In this document: positions 15,101 to 27,100 of the stretch, piece after piece | Layout: each line of letters opens with the position of its first letter | Position numbering within the stretch: position 1 is the stretch's first letter | NCBI GenBank assembly: GCA_963556495.2 | Contig: OY747712.1 | Coordinates: forward strand, 26,900,235 to 26,964,234 | Reading direction: 5' to 3' | DNA: 64,000 nt | Origin: Valencia hispanica | Taxonomy: Eukaryota; Chordata; Actinopteri; Cyprinodontiformes; Valenciidae | The notes under the pieces: generated by a model | The model's input: the letters and a program-made list of their open reading frames with translations, nothing else | What the model was told of the DNA's origin: nothing | Databases searched by the model: none | Position numbers and translations under genes: made by a program

Positions 15101-18100
15101 GGAAACATAGACAGACAAACAGGGAAAGTTTTAACTCAAAGAAAAATAAACTGACCAAAAGGAGTGAATGCATGAAGTTGTCAGTCTTAATTAAAACCAA
15201 ACAATTTAAAACTCTTTAAATCTATATATTTTCATAAGATGAGAGCTTTAAAAGCAAACCAAAGGAATTAATTTAATAGAACTTGTATAGCATAAATGTA
15301 TCTATTTTAACTCAGGAACTTTTAGGTTTAGAGATGGCTACAATTTTTCGACCATAGCACCCCTCCCTCCCCAAAAAATGTACTGCACAGGTTTTAGTAA
15401 TGAAGCCAAGGGCATGAAGACAGAGGCCCTTTACTGCATTCAGAAACTGTAAGGACATTAGCCAAGGCCCATCATGCTCTAAACTTGCACATTTTTGAAT
15501 GCTAGGAAGCCCTTGTCAGTTTCTTTTTCTTCTTGAAAAAAATTTTCTTTGACCAAGTTATGAATTCACGAGAAAATATTTGAAGACCCACAATCACAAA
15601 GACTGACACACCAAGTATATTTGGGCAAAAACTGAAGGTGTGTTAGACAGGTACTAAGCAGCTCATGAGTGTTATTGCAATCTGAAATAGCTGAGAGAGG
15701 AAAAAGAACTAGGTATGAAGTAGCTGTAGTGTTTAAACATGCACACCCAAAACAGAGACACACACTGCAGGAGGAATACACTAAAGCAGAGAACTGGAGG
15801 CCAAAACACCCTTACCAAAAGGAGGAGGTGAGCTGTCAACCTTGACGGGGCAAAAATCAAGACCTACAAGAACCCAAAACCAAGTGAAATAAAATGGTGA
15901 AGACAGAACAAGCAAAACAAAAGATAAAAACTAAAAAGAAACAATTTAAAAAAAGCATTCTTAAAAATGAGGCATTAAACAAAAATTACTAAGGTGAAGA
16001 AAGCAAAATAAACATGTTTTCTGGGGATATATCTGTATCAGGAGTAGTAGAGGATTAAATTAACCCAAAGCTAGGTGACTATTATTATATTCCGTCGCTG
16101 CCTGTGAGATATTTGACGCACCGGAGTCACTGCTTGGCTTTCCGAGCACTCCCAAGATGTCTGCACCAGTGTTCAGAACATCAGCTAGATCAACTAATGG
16201 TTCCTCTGCCGTCTCTGCAGATGAAGGAAAAGAAAAAAAAGAAAAAAAGAAAACCAAAGTGTCACAAATAATAAATGATGATGAGCTGGCATGAGGGATC
16301 TTGAGCCGCTTGTCAGGATATCACATGAAGAACTTGTTGTTGATTAAATCTTGAATGAACTCAAATTTCTAAAAGCTGCTTTACCCCAAAAGAGGTCATT
16401 ACAATATTTGACTGACATGGATTTTAATGTGATATAAAAATACAAAACAGGTGGAAGATAAACTACTGAACTCCTGAACCATGAGCAACAAATATTGACA
16501 AAAGGAATCAACAGGTTTAGTTAAAATGATCAAAATAAAATCATAGTTTTTGACAATGATTTGATATAGATTAGGCTGTATTTAATCAAAAGGACTGAAA
16601 ATGGTGAGGACTATTTGACATTCTTGAATATGTAAACTTGAAATAACAATTTAAAAAAAGCTTTAGTTGGAATCCAGGACCTACAAGCAACGTTTAATAA
16701 AGTCCAATGTAATCAAAAAAGCGGAAACATGATCATCCTAAATAGTTTCTGTTCTTTGCTTAAAGTTGCCGTTTAAAATGCTATTATAATTTTAGGTTGT
16801 TTCGACTATTGTCTGTTCAGAAATAGCTCTTTATTGCTGCATATAAAAAATATATAAATAACAGTCTAAACAGACAAAGACGCAAAGTTGGAAGGTGAGA
16901 AAAGAAGCTTGTAGACGTTCGCAAAGAAAATCTATTGATGATTGAAGATGTCATTAAAGTTGTCTGTAATCAATGTTGGTTAGTAAAAAAAATAAAGATA
17001 AACCTTTCCAGCATGGAAACTTGTTCCAGTGTTTTGTTTTTTTTGTGGTCGCATTAGATCAACAAACTCGAATGTAATTTATTGGGATTTTATCTGTAAG
17101 ATAAAAACAAAGTAAAGCATGTTTTTGAAAAATAGAAAAAATATAATTTTTAAACAAAACTCTGAAAAGTGATGAGTGCATTTGTTTTTAGCTCCCTATA
17201 CTTTAATATCACAACAAAAAAATACAGTGCAACCAGTTGTCTTCAGATGCCACATCATTGGTAATTTACACCCTTATGTGTAATTTAATCTCAGTATAAA
17301 TTATGAAACCAGGGAAGACAGCAAGAAGGTCAGTGAAAAAGTGGACAAATTTAATGCAGAGTTGGGTTCTAAAATATTATCCTAAACATTTAGGATTCCA
17401 CAGAGCACTAGCTAATCCATCATTCAAAAATGGAGGCAGTTTAGCATCGTAGACCAATAGGAAATGATCGTCTACCTAAGTTGACAGATCATTAACCAGG
17501 TGCTCTGGTCAGAAGAGATCTAAAATTAAACTTTGCTTGCAAATGCTGTGTGTGGAGGAAACGAACCCAGCGTATTATGTTAAACACAATATCCCCATAG
17601 TGAAACAAAGTGGTGGCAGAATCATGGTGAGAGGATGTTTTTCTCTAGGAGGGGAAGGAAGCTGGTCATAGTTAATGTGAAGATGAATAGTGCTAAACAC
17701 AGGTAAATATTGGAAGATACCTTGTTAAAGGGTTTCAGAACACACAGAACAAACTGGGGCGGAGCTTCATGTTCCACCAAGTCAACATAGGTAAACATAC
17801 AGACAGAGATATGGGTGGCAATAGCTCAAAGTCCAAACACAAATCTAAATTCTGCACTTGTGCAAAGCTGGTATAGACATATAAAAAAAGAATTGAAACT
17901 AATTGCAATGAAAGGTGGTTTTACAAACTTGTAAGAAAATATTAAATCATGTATCGCTCTATTTCCACTTCAAATCATGCATTAGTTTGTTATTTGATAG
18001 CATTAAATACCGATAAAATACATTAAACTTTGTGGTTGTGATGTGATGTGATAAAGTATTGTTTATACATACGTGGTGCTGCAGGCCTGGAGGAAATGGA

Positions 18101-21100
18101 TGTCGTCGATGCACTTAGCAGCGGGTTTGATGTTGTGTCCAAGAAGCCTGTAGTGGGCTGCTTCCTCTCTACGTAGCTTTGCCCGTCCTCCAGTAAGCCT
18201 GATTCAACCCCCTGCTGCCTACTCTGCTTGCTTTTGTCCAGTAGGTCCTTACCAAAGAAAGCCTCCTGAGAAAGACATCACGCAGCACCAGACAACTCCA
18301 TGTCAACAATGATAAACATCTCCACTGACAATAAGTGAGAAAAAATACTTAAGAGAAATATAGCTGGAAACAACTTTAATAGACAAGTCTGGCACATTGG
18401 AAGCAAAACTAATGAAACAGTTCAGCTGCATTTTTCTAGTCAGTACAGAAAGAAAATAAGTGACACAAAAACATTTTTTTGCACGAGGCTGTAACACACG
18501 AAGAGGGCCTGTGAGAAATGAACTGAAACTGTAAACTCTGAAACCAGCAAACTATCCAAACTTTTTGCCAAGAAGGTCAAGTTGAAATGTTTATTTATTT
18601 TTAATAAAAAGGAATACTTAGTGTGGAAACTTAAATTTGCAATTTTAAGAAGATTTGAATTTGTATCTTTTCGGAAGCTCTCACATCAGCGAAAAAGTTC
18701 ACCCTAAAAACTTTGTATACATCTGCATGAACCACCTATGCTAACAGGCTAAACTTGTATTATTTTTTGAATTGTGGTCGAGGGCCGCAAAAAACACATT
18801 TGCCCCCAGGCAACACTTTGAAAAACCCTGCTCCAAACCATCAGTCACATTGTTCTGACCCCCCAGGACCGACCTCCACTAATCGGCTACATCCCAACTA
18901 TCCTCAGCAACATAGAACAGTGCTCAGTGCTGCACTGAGACATTAAAGCTCAATGTGTTATCTCAATAATTAATAAGATCTGCTTCACTGTGTGAGACCT
19001 TTAGGTTTTCTCCTTAATCTGGTGAGATAAAGAGCTGCGGTGACAGCCAACACTGGCTTAATGCACATCACCTATCTAGGTTTTAGGCAACACGAAGTGA
19101 CACTAAGATATTGGCTGGGGACTAGGAGCCATCTCCAGTTAAGCCTTTGTATGTCAATTCACAAGAAAGATGGAGGCCATTTAAAAAGTTATGATAGTAG
19201 ACAAGTATCCTCTACTCAGAGATGCTTTAGGATGCATCTTCTTTTCCAAGAAGCTCACAAAGGGGGGACTGGGCCACTGAGTAGGTAAGTAGTTTCAATG
19301 CAGCTTACAATGGTTGTCCTGCCTTCCCAAGGGTTAAGCATAGTTTATCCTTCCCTGTCAGCGGAGGGGCGGAGACACACAGCGCCATCATCCGTTGACA
19401 CGTTGACGGAGACATGCCCAATTTTTTTTTTTAGATCTGTCGAAAGGTTTGGAAAGCGCAAGGCTGTGATTGTTGGGCACGCCACGTCTTTTACATTTGT
19501 CAACAGCACTGGCATTTACAAAACAACGGAGTGCTGAAGATATCTGACAGCAGACATGGAGCAGATGGAAGAAAGTCTCGAATAAGACAATTTATAAGTG
19601 TTCAGCGTCAGATACAATAGCGAAAAGCGAGGAGCTTTTTCTCATATTTGTTCACAAAAAGCTCTTTTGAGAATTGAAAGAGGCAGATGTTGTTCAAGTG
19701 AAGAGTTTTAATTAAAAAATAAAAAAGTAAAAAGGTAAATCATCAGAGGCATGACTGCAACGGTGGCAGGACCTCCCCTGAAAAGCGCTATTCCCCCTGT
19801 TGTCCTGGAGGTTAATTGCTTTGCAAGACTCCCCAGGCAACGGAGAAATCGGAAAGGAAAACGTCTCCATCGATACGTGTGCGTTAGTGCAAACTTGCTG
19901 ACGGCGAAGCATAAACTAGGCTTTAGTGAAAACATTTTTCTGAAGACATAGCATAACTGAAACCAACATTCTTTGCATAAAATTGTATAATTGAACAGGA
20001 AAACAAAGGTTAGAACCACTAGCAATAAAATACACCTTTTATCTAATTCGCACATTAAAAACTTTTCAATTACATGGTATGTGCCGCATATTTTAGAGAT
20101 GACCAACATTAAGCTACAAATGAAAAGTATTTCCATTAAAAAAACATATCAAGTGGTTTATGCCATAAAATCCAACATTGACTACACAGGGTTATAAGCC
20201 AGACATTCTTACACAATGTTAACCTTAAGTAAAAAACAAACAGTTTTACTGTATCTACAAAAAAAAGAAATAATGAGCTAGCTGCTTTTATTCAGTAACA
20301 CCAAAGCAAAAATATTTCTACCACTAAAATAATGTATTGCTTATTGAAGTTAGAATGTTAAAACATTTATTAACTTTTTTAATTTTGTTAGAAGGGTTCC
20401 TACATATTTTATACCTTAACAGAGTTAAACATCCAAATGTTTTTTCTGCTGCTTTAAAAGCATTCTGGACATTTGAGTACAGAATGTTCACCATTAAGTG
20501 GTTTTTCTGTTTTTAGGTTCCACAAATCACGAAACGGCACATTGCTGAAACTGGATTTTGAATTTTGGAGTGTGGTGCAGCCCCAGTCAACAGCTCATTA
20601 GGCATCTAAATGAACTTAGAACAGCTCAATTGTTTTTTTACAATACATACCAACTCTGTAAAGCAGCAATTTTGCTTTAAAAAAAGCTCTTTTAGGGAAT
20701 TTTAACCAGACCCAGTTAAAGGACCACAGACTCGGTTCAAATTGAACTTTAAGTTGTATGAAGTTCAGAAGTAGCAAAATGGCCCTATTCTGATTTTAAG
20801 CCCATGTGCCTATGGTCAGGCCGTCAAAAACAAAAATACTGATGAGTAGGATGTTAAAACTTATGGTTGGAGACAAAGAATCGAAGACAAAGAATGTCAA
20901 TCAAACATAAATCAATCAAAAAAATTCTGACTTTCTTTAGTATTATTAGTTCTTGTCTAGGGATGTGTATTGGCAAGAATCTGGTGAAACGATATAAACT
21001 CAGCAAAAAAAGAAACATCCCTTTTTCAGGACGGTGTATTTCAACAATAATGTAAAAATTCAAATAACTTTACAGATCTTCATTGTAAAGGGTTTAAACA

Positions 21101-24100
21101 ATGTTTTTCATGCATGTTCAATTAACCATAATCATTTAATTAACATGCACCTGTGGAGTGGTCGTTAAGACCTTAACAGCTTACAGAAAGTAGGCATTTA
21201 AGTTCACAGTTCTAAAAATGCAGGACACTAAAGAGACTTGTCTACCGACTGTGAAAAACACCCAAAGAAAGATGCCCAGGGTCCCTGCTCATCTGCGTAA
21301 ACGTGCATTAGGGATGCTGCAGGGAGGCATGAGGACTGCTGATGTGGCTAGGGCAATAAATTGCCATGTCCGCACTGTGAGACGCCTAAGACAGCGCTAC
21401 AGGGAGACAGGAAGGACAGCTGATCATCCTCGTAGTGGAAGACCACGTGTAACAACACCTGCACAGGATCGGTACATCCGAATATCACACCTGCGTGACA
21501 GGTAAAGGATGGCCACAACAACTGCCCGAGTCACACCAGGAACACACAATCCCTCAATCAGTGCTCAGACTGTCCGCAATAGGCTGAGAGAGGCTGGACT
21601 GAGGGCTTGTAGGCCTGTTGTAAGGCAGGTCCTTACCAGACATCACCAGCAACAACGCTGCCTATGGGCACAAACCCACCTTTGCTGGACCAGACAGGAG
21701 TGGCAAAAAGTGCTCTTCACTGATGAGTCACGGTTTTGTCTCACCAGGGCTGATGGACGGATTCGTGTTTATCGTCGAAGGAATGAGCGTTACACCGAGG
21801 CCTGTACCCTGGAGCGGGATCGATTTGGAGGAGGGGGGTCCGTCATGGTCTGGGGCGGTATATCACATCACCATCGGACTGAGCTTGTTGTCATTGCAGG
21901 CAATCTCAATGCCTTGCGGTACAGGGAAGACATCCTCCTCCCTCATGTGGTACCCTTTATGCATGCTCATCCGGACATGATCCTCCAGCAGGACAATGCC
22001 ACCCGCCATACTGCTCGTTCTCTGCGTGAGTTTCTGCATGACAGCAATGTCAGTGTTCTGCCATGGCCAGCGAAGAGCCCGGATCTCGATCCCATTGAGC
22101 ACATCTGGGACCTGTTGGATCGCAGAGTGAGGGCTAGGGCCATTCCCCCCAGAAATGTCCAGGAACTTGCAAGTGCCTTGGTGGAAGAGTGGGGTAACAT
22201 CTCACAGCAAGAACTGACAAATCTGGTCCAGTCCATGAGGAGGAGATGCACTGCAGTACTTCAAGCAGCTGGTGGCCACACCACATACTGACTGGTACTT
22301 TTGATTTTGAGCCTCCCTTCATTCAAGAACACATTATTCTATTTCTGTTAGTCACATGTCTGTGAAACATTTTTTGTTTATGTCTTATGGTGTTGACTCT
22401 TTTAGTGTTCATACAAATATTTACACACATTAAGTTTACTGAAAGTAAAAATAGTTGAAAGTCAGAGGACGTTTCGTTTTTTGCCGAGTTTATATCACAA
22501 TACAGGGGGGACGTGATACAATATATTGCTATACTACGAGTTAGACTATATATTGTGATTTTTAAAAGAATTTAACTGTATAAAAACTGTCACAGCATTC
22601 TAAACACTCCAACCTGTTTCATACTTTAGCACATCCAGTTTTATTACTAGATCTAGTTGATCCACTGGAACGAAGAAGGTGAAAACAGCCACCAACTACC
22701 AGTCAATGTTCTAAGAACATTGTAATTATTTTCTCATTTTGCTCTGGAGGCAATATTAATCCTGTTTTATCTGGAACAAAAACTAGACAAAACCTAAACA
22801 GAAATCCAGTAGAAATCCAGGAAAGGCAACATGAGTTGTAAAAATAGCTAGTGAGACAAGAGTAAACCTGTCTGTGTACTGTAAAATATTCCATGCCTAT
22901 GACTTTATATTTCAGTCTACTACATTTAAAATTGCATTGATAAGAACCAGACGAACAACTGAAAAGACTACTTATGTTTAAATATTTGAACTAAAATTAA
23001 ATTAAATTTTAGACAAAGGCAGAGTAAGTCTAATTTAAAAACATGAAGTCAAAATTACCACTGACAGGAAGAATAAACTGATTTTAGCTTCCTAATGAGA
23101 CAGGCTTTCTGTAGTCTGCTGTTTAACAGACATGCTTTCTGGAGCTGCAGATTTAGAACAGTGATGGCTGGCCCATCTTTACATACCAAGACATCAGTTT
23201 ATATGTTATGAACCACAGCAAATATCTCAAAATAGCCACATTTCTTTTTATTAATTTCAGGGAAAAGTCTCCAAAGTAGATACAATTCAGTTTTTTTTTA
23301 ATAAAGCGTTTAATAGTCCAGATAACTAGGGCTAAATCTGAGATGTATCCTGCTGAAACAGGATCCGGGAACTGTTTTATTTTGAAAGGGTGTGTTCCAT
23401 TAACTGTTTCCTAGAACTCTTTGCACCAATTTCTCAAAATTACAACCTATGCCCATTCTCCACGAGGGTCTGCTTGGCCCGGGCCGTGTCAGGTCAGCCC
23501 GGCCTGGTTGTGTTTCCATTGCCATCTCAGGAACGCGGCAATGGGCGAGGTCATCGGCGGGGTCAGTGTAGTAAAAGATCCGGTAAAAACCAGTAATCAC
23601 TCACAGTTTTTATTTCCCCAAGCATGTCTTGAACTCCACTGGAGGCCATGCGTCGCCATTCTCTGTAACATTACTTCACACAAAAACTCCATTCATCATG
23701 ACTACACTCGGGCGCTTATTTTTCATCTGAGCAATGCCCAGGCTATTCTTCTCTGCTTTGCGTCCGCAGCACAATGCGCAAATTTTCAAAGAATAGCAGA
23801 CTGCTTGCTGGAGCTATCATGTTCCTCAAACTGCCTTATTTGACTTTGCAGATCAGATTTAGATAACAGTGCCCTGTTTCATCACCTTTTCTCGCTCTGC
23901 TTGATGATTTAGTGTACTCCTGCTCCGCACAAGTTTACTGGGTCACAGACCTCGGCCTGGCAATGCCTATAGTTGTGTGTACGTTCCGGTATCAGTGTTG
24001 GCCTCAGTGAACTCTGGTCTCACATCACTATTTGAGTTACGGTCTCATTTGATTTACAAATTAAGCACTACAGCAGGGGTGCCCAATTCCGGTCCTCAAG

Positions 24101-27100
24101 GGCCGGTCTCCTGCATGTTTTAGTGCTTTCCCTGGTTCGGCACATCTGAATCAAATGATGGCTCATTAGCAGGGCTCTGCAGAACCTTGACATGCTGAGG
24201 AGGTAGTTGGACCATTTGAATCCGCTGTGTTGGAGCAGTGACAGATCTAAAACTGGCTGGAGGCCCTTGAGGCCCGGAATTGGAAACCCATGGCTTAGAC
24301 CAGGGGTCCCCAAAGTCGGTCCTCAAGGGCCGGTATCCTGCTGGTTTTAGGTCTTTCCCTGGTTCAACACAGCTGATTCAAATGGTCCAAATACCTCCTC
24401 AGCATGTCAAAGTTCTGCAGAGGTCTGCTAATGAGCAATCATTTGATTCAGGTGTGTTGAACCAGGGAAAGAACTAAAACATGCAGGATACCGGCCCTTC
24501 AGGACCGACTTTGGGGACCCCTGCACTACAGATAACTAGGGATGCACCGATATGAAAATTTGGGCCGATACCCATGTCCGATATTAATTCCGCTGTTATG
24601 GCCGATAACCGATGCGCACCGATATGGTATATGGTATATTTCCCTACACTTTCGACACCATGGAAAATCACCCACACCATCTACATCACTTCTCTGCTTG
24701 AGTTCAACACCCCCACATTCCTGCGCCTCTATCGCTGTCACATGACCAAACAAACACCACATGGATAACAACCCACCCCTCGAAACACAGACAGAAACGT
24801 CAAAAAGATGGAAATAAATAAACATCGGTTGTTAATATCGGCCCTCTGTTACTTGTCGGACCGATTCCGATATGTTAAAAAACGCCCAACATCGGCTGAT
24901 ACCGATGTTGATGCCGATATATTGTGCATCCCGACAGATAACTAACCTGTAGATAGGCTGGAAAAGCTTCTTCCAGCTTGGTCTTCTTCTTCCTGTAGCG
25001 TTTCTTTATCTTTTCTGGGACCTCTTGTCCAGTGGGCATCTCATCCACAGGAGTATCTGGCAGGGCTTCTATCCAACCTGAGAAACAAACCATTTAAGAA
25101 AACAAAACTAAAATAAATTATGTGCATAGTTTTGGTGCACTGACCTTCATCTTTACTGATGGGATTTTCTGACACAGAGCCAGAGGAATCTTTTCTGCAA
25201 AGGGATCGTTTCGCTTTGCTTGGACCTTGACCTGGCCGGCTTCTCTGACGGACCATGAACCCGCCAATGCCTGATAACAAGCAAAAGACAGATTTTCTTG
25301 CAAACATGTATTTAGGTGCAATTTTCCATTTCAAAACTGAGGGTGACTAGTTTAAAAAACACTGAGTTTTGCCTTTGTTGTTTCTGTAACTGACAAACGA
25401 ATGCAAGCTTAAAACCACCCAATAGAGCCCTCTGTGCATCTGAGCCCGTGAGATGGCAGCACATCTCTGCAGCTACAACGCTGGGCATGTACTGCACCAT
25501 TTTATGCTTCAGGAGAGCTGTCTCCTTGGATCAGGTGCCCTACCCGGTCGGTACGGTTTCCTCTTCCTCTTCTTGACGCCGTCGGCCCCTTTGGAGTCAT
25601 CTTCCGCTGGCTCTCGCTCCAGGCTCGAGTCAGACTTTGTCTCGCAATCAAGGAGCTCCGCCTCTGTAAGAGGTAGAGAGAAGTGATGATTAGTGACAGC
25701 CCAGCAGCTGAGAACACCCCAGTTAGGCCCCTCAAAAACAGCAGAAGGGTCAGTTTCATTCAAACCCCACTCTATAGCAAGATATTGACCTGATTAAACT
25801 TAGGTGTACAAGTCCCAAGAGTCAAGACCTTCTATTAAATGTACATGATCCAAAAAGACCAAAGGTTACTAATGTAAAGAAACATGTTCTGGTGTTCCTA
25901 CGATCTCTGAGAGTTCAATCAAACACGAGCACATACATAAACCCTTTCAGACTAACATTTACACTAATAAATATAATTTAGAAAAACAAAATCAGTATAA
26001 TAAATATAGGTGCATCTCAGATTTGAAAATCAATAAGAAGTTTATTCATTTCAGCAATTTGGTTTGAAAAGTGGCATTTATTTATTAATTATAGTTACGG
26101 TGCAAACATACTGATATCTGTTGCTTGTTTCTGTTAATTTCTTTTTTATGGCTCGCATCTAATAAAATCCCCTCGGAAAATGAAACATGATTCTACACAA
26201 AGAAGAATGAAGGATTTTTATTATTCAGAAATGTTATCCTATGGCCCACACAATCATGACTGCTTGGTGAACAGTTGTACAGCAGACAGTCACTGACCCC
26301 TTATACAAGGAGCTACAAGCACAAAAAGTCATTACTAAAGAAGCTGGCTGTTCACATTGTGCTGTATCCAAGCATATTATTGGAAAGATGAGTGGAAAGA
26401 AAACTGTGGGTAAATAAAAAGGTTCACAAGCAAAGGATATAAACACAACAGAAGGACTGTGAGGCAAAGAGTAACTAGGAGTTTTCGAGAAATTCACAAG
26501 GCGTGGAGTGTGGGTGAAATTAGAAAGTTAAGAACCATCACAAACAGATGTACTCAGGACACAGCCCAACTGTCCAATTCCTTGTGCTAAGCCACTCCTG
26601 TATTAGAGAAAATGTCATGATATATCAATATATGAGAGACACCAGAACCAACAACTCAAATTAACTGATGGCTGGTATGAATGGTACCCGGACTTCAATA
26701 AAACCTTGGAAGAGCCATAGGTTGATTATCTCCATGCCAAAAACCCACTGATGCAGTACATAGACATACTGCTCAGTAGGCCAACATGTCCTTTTCTGCA
26801 AGCCATGAACGAACTGAAATAAACACTTGAGATGCATCAATATCAGTGTAAGAAACCTATATAACATCTAAACTTCACATTTATAATTGATTAAGAAGAT
26901 GTATCAGTTGTTTCATAGATATTTTAATTTCCTGAAATGCGGCTGTACCACCAGATTACAGGTCAATCTCGTATGAGATCACAAATACCTCTGTTGTCCT
27001 CCATGTCTTCATCTCGAGACAGTTCTGAGAGGTGGTCTACAGGGGCCTGAAGCACTGCCACACTGTTCTGGTTAATGATCTTCAGCTTTAGCTTTGGTTT

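Larger units (their letters stand above)
20957..22715 (+). mobile_element. MITE interrupted by a Tc1-like transposon
   Basis: 20957-20994 (tagggatgtgtattggcaag...) and 22493-22715 are the two sides of one MITE, judged from the uninterrupted copy at 41768-42150 and the right half at 60259-60594. The shared block includes 'ttattactagatctagttga' and 'tccactgga'. The Tc1-like element sits between. Confidence 0.75.
18266..24946 (-). other. kmt2c intron 25, 6.7 kb
   Basis: Holds the best preserved Tc1-like transposon and the MITE stack next to the exon 25 donor. 18500-20950 and 22720-24060 show no confident gene; GC-richer patches at 19330-19560, 19750-19910 and 23455-23960 resist assignment and may be old repeats. 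Confidence 0.7.

Noticed and set aside
24526..24825. Open frames of about 65-99 codons on both strands
   Set aside because: They lie inside the hAT MITE at 24537-24934, which is non-coding.
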